In this document: piece after piece, positions 51,801 through 60,800 of the stretch
Layout: every line of letters begins with the position of its first letter
Numbering within the stretch: position 1 is the first letter of the stretch
Origin: Liolophura sinensis
Lineage: Eukaryota; Mollusca; Polyplacophora; Chitonida; Chitonidae
Length of the DNA stretch: 64,000 bases
Reading direction: 5' to 3'
NCBI RefSeq assembly: GCF_032854445.1
Contig: NC_088305.1
Coordinates: 28,298,628 to 28,362,627 of the forward strand
The notes under the pieces: generated by a model
The model's input: the letters and a program-made list of their open reading frames with translations, nothing else
The model's database searches: none
What the model was told of the DNA's origin: nothing
Program-made: the position numbers and the translations under genes

Positions 51801-54800
51801 AGGTGTACTCTCTTCACCAGATGGGGGAGGTGACACAGTCGTTGTCACAGTCTTGGTCATTGTTGTCGTTGTCACTGTATTAAAAAAAAAACAAAAAAAA
51901 AAAAACATGAATGAACGGATTAAGTCTTCCCGCCACAGACAGTATTCAGCCATGCTGTGGAGAGAACCCAAAAAACATGAATGAATGGATTAAGTCTTGC
52001 CACCACATAGACAGTATTCAGCCATGCTGTGGAGAGAACCCAATGGAACTAGGAAGTGGTTACTGTTCCAAAGACTGAACAGAACTAAATGTACATATAA
52101 CTACTTCCCACAGTCCTACTGTCAGAATCCCACTTATAAAACTTACCCCAGCATATGAAGTCATTTCTTACACATTTAGAGGCAAATCTTTATTTTATCT
52201 TATCTTAGATCTTCAGTTTGCTGATGTTAGGAGGTACTGGTTGAGTAAGGACATTCAGCACTGGCTACACGTATTCTCTTTGTCACTATAATGGAGATGG
52301 ACATTGGGGTGTCACTTCTCAAATTAATCAGTTTCTAGCCCTTACTGTGTAGGGATATTGTCTTACTTGTAAATTATTACAGGCTAGGCCTGTTCTCTTT
52401 GTTACAATCAAAAAACATACTGTATGTAATTTTAACAGACTATGATGCTTATTCCATTAATGAAATTTTAGGAATTTGATTTTAGGTTTTGTTTTGCATT
52501 TATTATTAGACAGTTTCAAGACAAAGTCCATGTTCCTATGTAAGCAAAAAACCAGTGAACCTACAAATGCAAGTGTAATTCTAGTGATCTTAAAGAAAGG
52601 CAACCATTCAGTTACCTTTCTATATATATGTACAATGGTTGAAAATGTACCTTTAGGCTCATAACAGCAGAACACTTCCAGCTCCACTTCATAATTCTCT
52701 ACTGGAGTCTGACCAGCTTCTTCCTGTTTCGGTTCCAAAAGTGTGATGCGGATGTCTGAAGCAGTGAAGTCCTTGGGCAGTCGGATTTCACCATTTTCTG
52801 GGACTTCATAAGAATCTGTTCCAGATGGGTTGGTGAATTCTTCAGTTGGGTTATCTCTCTTCTCAATGGCTACACGGCCAACATTTCCTGTCACAACCAC
52901 TCTGCCAACAACAACGGGGTCTTCACCATTGGGAGTCAGATCCAGTTGGATGTAAGGAGGATTAGCTGTGTCCACAGGGATTATGGCAGACTTTCCTTCA
53001 GGACGGATATCTTTAGGAGAACTTGAGGGGTCAAGCTGAGACACCTGGATGGAATTATCTGGTAAACGTTGTGGGTCCTTCATCCCATCCTCCAGGGTAC
53101 AGTACTCAGGAGTTGTCTCCCCTGATGGTGGTTGTGTGGTGGCTTCTGTGATAACTGTAAATGTACCAAATGTGTTTAGAGGTTTTCACGGATTTCTAAT
53201 ATATTTTTAAAATTATTCGTCAAATACCACGAACATCAAAGTTTTCGCGCAAAAGAGAAAATTAAGGTACTTCCATGAAGCTTTTCAGATATGCAATAAA
53301 TTGGCTGCAGTTGAGTCATGCGGCTGCCAACCTGAACCAACTGGATTTCATTCATTTTTTCATTATATGAGTTACACATGTGTACCTACCAGCCATAGCC
53401 AAACATTACTGTAAAAGATTACCATGGTAACCATGTGTTATCTAAATTAATGTGCTCATTGCAGAATGGGTCCCATGTGTCCCACGGTATATCTTCCTCA
53501 GGTACAAGTCAGTCTTAGCCTTAATTCAAACCATGTTACTGACCCACATACATTTCAGTAATATTTCATTTTAATACTAAACATTGTTTTTGTCTTTCAT
53601 GACAACTTCAAAATTAATGAAAAAAACAGTACAAATTAAACTTCAGGAATCATATCCCAAGTTACATATACGATGCCTGTTCTAAGTTTACTGGAGCTTT
53701 ATAATACCTTGGCCATATTCCTACTTCGGAACAAATACAAATACACCATGTGAATGATATAACAACTCCTGGATGAATTAAAAAAAAAAACCCCAAAAAA
53801 ACACACTTTTTGTTGAACTATTTGACAATTCTTTCAAATTTCCACAATCATTCCATGGAAGCACCATAGGCAAGCCTCTGCAGCCAAGTGCCCTGCAAAT
53901 GGACTGTGTGTACAGTTACAGTATTTAAAGGTGGAGAAAAGATAAAAATGACAAAGTTCAGATGAAAGAGTACGAAAACTTATTCCTAAATGTGGTCTTC
54001 AATATCTTTTCTGATTTTTCCTTAAGGAGAAAAAGACACTTGAAAATAACTTTTGTACGGTGGGTATTTGGGACCACCTTTAGGTATTTATAGTCTTTCT
54101 TAAATAATATCATAAATGATTATGTAACACAGGTTTAATAAATATTTTTGTACTAGAATTTGTTCTTTTCAGCTAACAAATGTATTAAACCTCAATTTGG
54201 ATCGTACTTATATATTTAATATGTTCATAAATATTATCATAATTTAGGTTAAATGCATATGTTTCGATGTAAACAACAAATTCACATTCAAATAAATATA
54301 TTAGACAAGCATCACATACTTATTTAGAACATTATTATGCAACAATGATAAATACCAAAAGTTGGTCCCAAATACCCACCATTCAAAAATATTTTCAAAT
54401 ACCCTTCTCTCCTGAAAAAAAATCCCCAAAAATATTTAAGATCATATCTGCACATAAGTTTTGATGCCCTTTCATCTGATTTTGGCATCGTTTTTATGTT
54501 TTCTTCTCCTTTAAGCTTGGCTTTTATTTCAGTTTTTGTTATTACTAGGTCTCGTTCTTGATGCTAGCCCCTCACCTTTGGTGACCACTGTGGAGGTTTC
54601 AGAACTGGTGACCAAGGGGGTCTTCTCTACTGCTGATGTTGTAGGTCTGGTCGAAATGGGCGGCGAAGGAGACCCAGATGTCTTAACCGTTGTCACTGTC
54701 TGGGTTGTCTTGGTCGTGGTCACTGCATTGAAGAGAACAATGTTCATTCAGCAGCGCTCATTCTCAATGAGATTTGTCGTACAATATAAAAACTATTCCT

Positions 54801-57800
54801 ACATTTATTCATTAAGAATGTGAACATCATTTCATAATCCAACGTATGTTTTCTAGGTAGGCTGTAAAACAGGAATGAAATGAGTTGTGTAATGTAATAT
54901 CTGTACTGGAAATCACTGGAAATAATGGTGTAATTTAAATAATTTGTGGAATGACTGAAAATACTGGAGAAATTGCAATAATCCTTGGAATGACTGAAAA
55001 TACTGGAAAAATTGCAATAATCCTTAGAATGACTGAAAATACTGGAGAAATTGCAATAATCCTTGGAATGACTGAAAATACTGGAGAAATTATAATAATC
55101 CTTGGAATGACTGAAAATACTGGAGAAATTATAATAATCCTTGGAATGACTGAAAATACTGGAGAAATTGCAATAATCCTTGGAATGACTGAAAATACTG
55201 GAGAAATTATAATAATCCTTGGAATGACTGAAAATACTGGAGAAATTGCAATAATCCTTGGAATGACTGAAAATACTGGAGAAATTGCAATAATCCTTGG
55301 AATGGCTGAAAATCCTGGAGAAATTGCAATAATCCTTGGAATGACTGAAAATACTGGAGAAATTGCAATAATCCGTGGAATGACTGAAAATCCTGGAGAA
55401 AATGCAATAATCCTAGGGCCATATCTGAAGTCACTTTGGTTCTGGAAAAAGTTTGGGCCCCAAACTGTTGGCCACCCAAACTAAAGAAGCTGTATTAAAA
55501 CTAACAAGTAAATTAAACAAAAATATGATATTAAAAGTTAAGTTTTCATACAAATTTCTTTCATTCACAGATTTAGAAGCTCTTAGAGAACATTATTTTG
55601 AGTTGTGTTTTTAAAATTTCTTTCTGCAGTCACAATATCACCATTAAAGTTGAGATCAGAACCTTTAATGATTTTCCAGATATGGCCCTGAATACTTTTT
55701 GTGACTCCATTGTTTGCCACATTTGGCCCCGCATTTTGTTATAACCAAAAATGAGATATATTTCAATGCTTTATCTTTTAGTGAGGGTTTGACTAACACA
55801 CTGCCCTTAAGACATTTTGTAAGCAGAAGACTCTGATAAGAATTATTAAATTGGTTGTCACGTGGCTAATGAAACTGTTATCCTGAAAAGGCTGTTCCTT
55901 TGTTTGCTGGAGCTTTCACATAAATTTCAAAATATACCTGTTACATCAACACAGTGTCCAAGAATCAAAATAGGAGCCTGACTTACATGTACACACATGT
56001 GAGGGCCTCAAGCAAGTAGCAAAATTGTCAATTAAATATTTGTCTGTTTTTTCCGAGCTATAAATTGTACTTAGGTCTCCCACCTACAAGGCAAATGCTT
56101 CATTATATCTTCCACTGCTAGGCATTTCATATTTATTTATTTGAGGTTTAAAGATGTACCCAACGTTTTTCACTTAAATGACAGCAGTCACATTTATGGG
56201 TTAAAAGTAAGGTCACACTCTTTGCCAGGCATATGTACCTTACTGACTGAAAACAAGAAGAAAAAGTTGTTTTTAAATGTCATGACACCTGTAAATTCTT
56301 TGTCTTTTTGGGGTATTTGGCCTGTGTACAGCCATGTTTCTGTTAAAAAAAAGCATAGATGTATAAAAAAAACAATAAATCTGTATTTACAGACATCACT
56401 TGGCAATACTGAATGTTTGTGTATTTTAAGCTTTTATGATACTCTTTATACCAGACTATGGCCTGGACAGACGGAAACTCTGGTTCATCAGCATTCTGAT
56501 TAATTCACTAAAATTTTTGAATGAACTCTTCCACACAATCTGTTGAATTAGAGTAAACTTACCTTTAGGTTCATAACAGCAGAACACTTCCAGTTCCACT
56601 TCATAATTCTCTACTGGAGTCTGAACAGCTTCTTCCTGTTTGGGTTCCAAAAGTGTGATGCGGATGTCTGAAGCAGTGAAGTCCTTGGGCAGTTGGATTT
56701 CACCATTTTCTGGAACTTCATAAGAATCTGTTCCAGATGGGTTGGTGAATTCTTCAGTTGGGTTGTCTCTCTTCTCAATGACTACACGGCCAACATTTCC
56801 TGTCACAACCACTCTGCCAACAACAACGGGGTCTTCACCATTGGGAGTCAGATCCAATTGGATGTAAGGAGGATTAGCTGTGTCCACAGGGATTATGGCT
56901 GACTTTCCTTCAGGACGGATATCTTGAGGAGAACTTGAGGGGTCAAGCTGAGACACCTGGATAGAACCATCTGGTAAACGTTGTGGGTCCTTCATTCCAT
57001 CCTCCAAGGTACAGTACTCAGGAGTGGTCTCCCCTGATGGGGGTTGTGTGGTGGCTTCTGTGACAACTGTAATTTCAAATGTGCAAGAGATACAGCTGAC
57101 AGTTCACAGTTTTCCTTATATTGTAAACATTCAAATTCTAAAACACTAAAATAAAGAAACTCGCAGAGAATCTCCATAGCTACATGTAACGTGTGTACGT
57201 AGATTAAAGCTTGCTGCATGTACCTCAATGGTTAGAGGCTACAGGTATTTGCAATCACGTCTTTGTCCTGGACATTTTCAGATAATCACTTTTAATAAAC
57301 CAAATACTTACATGCATAAGAGTTGAAAAGAAGAAATGCTTAACCTAAAGACATAAAATCTGCATTCCAAAACAGGATCAACCTTAATACTTTCTTTGAG
57401 ATGAAAGCTCTATAGACAGCCATTTTGTTTCCATACGTAAGGAGTTTCCCTCTCGAGACAAATAAACTCCTGAATATTTTCGCATTTGAACTGCACATTT
57501 CAGCATTCCATTAGCTAGATCTGCTTGTGATAAAACTGTTCTTGTTTTATTCCAAAACTCTGGACTTAGACCTTTCTACTGGATGTTAAAATAATTTTTT
57601 TAAATAAGTCTGTGCCCAACAAATGCAAATAAGTTTACCTACATAAGATAATAGGCTTAGAAGTTTGCATCAGCAAAAATGTGTCGTATAGAAAATCTTC
57701 CCAAGATGGCCACCAATTAAACAGTATGAGTCACAGTTGTGATACCTCAATCTAACTCAGACTGCCAGAAGCTAGGCAACAGGGGTCAGACTAAAATCTG

Positions 57801-60800
57801 CTGATCTATTCCCCTAAACCGTACCATTATACCAAAAATTTGTAGGTTGAATTGAAGCTGTCTAAATTTCTGTCTCCAGGGAGTTAATTAAGTTAAATCT
57901 CACCTGTGGTGACGACTGTGGTTGTCTCTGATGTGGTCACAGTGCTGGTTTTCTCTACTGCAGGTGTGGTTTGACCAATGGGCGTGGTTTGACCAATGGG
58001 TGTGGTTTGACCAATGGGTGTGGGTTGACCAATGGGTGTGGTCACGATCTGAGTTGTGGTCACTTCAATAAGAAATGACAAATTTGTTTATCCTCTTACA
58101 CTCTTTAATACTTAGTTATTAAAGCAGGACATCCCAGCATTTTCCCAATTTATCTAAATCTAAACATTTATGTCATTTATAAAACCGAAAAGGCAGGTTT
58201 CATAAAATTTATACTGTGACATCATACATTAAAGACAAATACAATGTAGGCAAACAATGCTGAACACTTTAATATCATCCTTCCTGGGCCAAAGAAATAA
58301 AATGTAGCCCAAGGTCAGAACTCAGGTTCAAATAAAGGATATTTGAATTATTTGGATATTAAATTGTAGGATAATAATACATATTCATTATCTGATTGGC
58401 GTTTCACGGCTTATGCAGGAATATTTCACTTAAATGACGCCAGCTAGCATTATACTAGGAGGAAAGCAAGCAGAGACTAGGGGCAAACCCAAGACAATCT
58501 GCAGGTTTCTGCCAGACCTACCCATGTATGACCAGATTCATATAATAGACTTTATACTGCATTTTGATAAAACTGAACTTCCTGTAACTGACATCTGAAC
58601 TACAACAGACTCCAACTTCCAAATGTGCAATTGACATTTGGATATGGATATAACACAATATCCCATGATGGCAATTTGGACATGACTAATACCCAACTTC
58701 CTGTAATGGATATTGGACAACTTTACCTCTAGATTCATAACAGCAGAACACTTCCAGCTCCACTTCATAATTCTCTACTGGAGTCTGAACAGCTTCTTCC
58801 TGTTTGGGTTCCAAAAGTGTGATACGGATGTCTGAAGCAGTGAAGTCCTTGGGCAGTTGGATTTCACCATTTTCTGGAACTTCATAAGAATCTGTTCCAG
58901 ATGGGTTGGTGAATTCTTCAGTTGGGTTATCTCTCTTCTCAATGGCTACACGGCCAACATTTCCTGTGACTATCAATCTGCCAACAACAACGGGGTCTTC
59001 ACCACTGGGAGTCAGATCCAGTTGGATGTAAGGAGGATTAGCTGTGTCCACAGGGATTATGGCAGACTTTCCTTCAGGACGGATGTCTTCAGGAGAACTT
59101 GAGGGGTCAAGCTGAGACACCTGGATAGAATGATCTGGCAAAAGTTGTGGGTCCTTCATGCCATCCTCCAGGATACAGTACTCAGGAGTGGTCTCCCCTG
59201 ATGGTGGTTGTGCGGTGGCTTCTGTGACAACTGTAATTGTACATGCACAAAATATGTACTTACATGTAACTTAATCTGCAGCTAATTTACTTCATTGTTA
59301 TTATACTATGTATTTCAGATCATTTTAGTTATCACTCAGCTTCTAGGTTTTAAAGAATAAAATATATGTAATAATACATGAACCATAAAAATGATGCAGC
59401 TAACTTCTTTCCTTCATGGTTGTCATATTATGCACCTGAGAGTATTTCAGTTAACGCTAAAGAGCTGAAGTTTTAGACATTGAAATACAAGAAAACAGGT
59501 AAGATAATCACCACACTTTAACATGTGTGCACCTTGTTTTAAAGATGAACAGATTTCACACAAGCTAAAGGGGTTAGAGGCTACAAGGTTTTCTGCATCA
59601 CATCTTGTAAGATTCCTGACTGAACGTTACTCCACATGCCACTTTTAGGAAATTCTCTGCAACATGGCCTCAAAAACATCACAGTTAAGCCTTGATATGT
59701 ATCAGTCTGAATGAGACCCAGAAGCTAGTCACAGGAGTCTCAAACATTAAAATCTTCTATAGCTATTTCCCAAAATCTTGTTTAACCTCAAAGTTCAGTC
59801 TAAAGATTCAGTGAACACTTCAATAAAAAAAGAAAAGTGATAACAGATTGGACAAAATTTGTCTGAATTTCTTTCTCAAGACAAAACCTCACCTGTGGTG
59901 ACAACAGTGGTTGTCTCCGATGTGGTGACTTTGGTGGTTTTCTCTGCTGCAGGTGTGGTTTGACCAATGGGTGTGGTTGGCGGTATCACCATCGCGCTTG
60001 TGGTCACTTCAATATTAAATGACATATTTGTTCATACTTTGAGAGCTTTTTACTGGTCTACTCAGTTGTTAAAGCAGGGCATCTTAACACTTTTCCAAAT
60101 TAAGAACATTTATGTCCATTACAAAACTGAAATTGCATGTTCTCATTACCATTTTTTCCACTATGACATCATAAATTTATTTCATTTATTTATTTGATTT
60201 GTGTTTTACGCCGTACTCAAGAATATTTCACTTATACGACAGCAACCAGCATTAAGGTGGGTGGAAACCGGACAGAGCCTGGGGGAAACCCAAGACCATC
60301 CACAGGTTGCCGGCAGACTTTCTCACGTACAGCCGGAGAGGAAGCCAGCATGAGTTGACATCATCAATAAAAAACAAATAAGCAAACAGTGGTGAGCACA
60401 TAGCCTCCTTCCTCTGCCAAAGAAACAAAATGCAGTCCAACGTTCAAATTAAGGACATCTGATATCATTTGGATATTAAAATATAGAACACAACATTGTA
60501 TAATAGACATATTGCACATGGATTAAGCCTAGTTTCCTGTAATTGACATCTGGACTTGGACAGAACCCAACTTCCTGTAATGGTTATTTGGACATGACTA
60601 GTACCTAACTTCCTGTAATGGTTATTTGGACATGGCTAGTACCAAACTTCCTGTAATGGCTATTTGGACATGACTAGTACCAAACTTCCTGTAATGGTTA
60701 TTTGGACATGACTAGTACCAAACTTCCTGTAATGGTTATTTGGACATGGCTAGTGCCAAACTTCCTTTAATGGCTATTTGGACATGACTAGTACCAAACT

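Noticed and set aside
54951-55484. 177-codon plus-strand frame of 13-residue repeats
   Set aside because: A 39-bp minisatellite stays open because its unit is a multiple of three.
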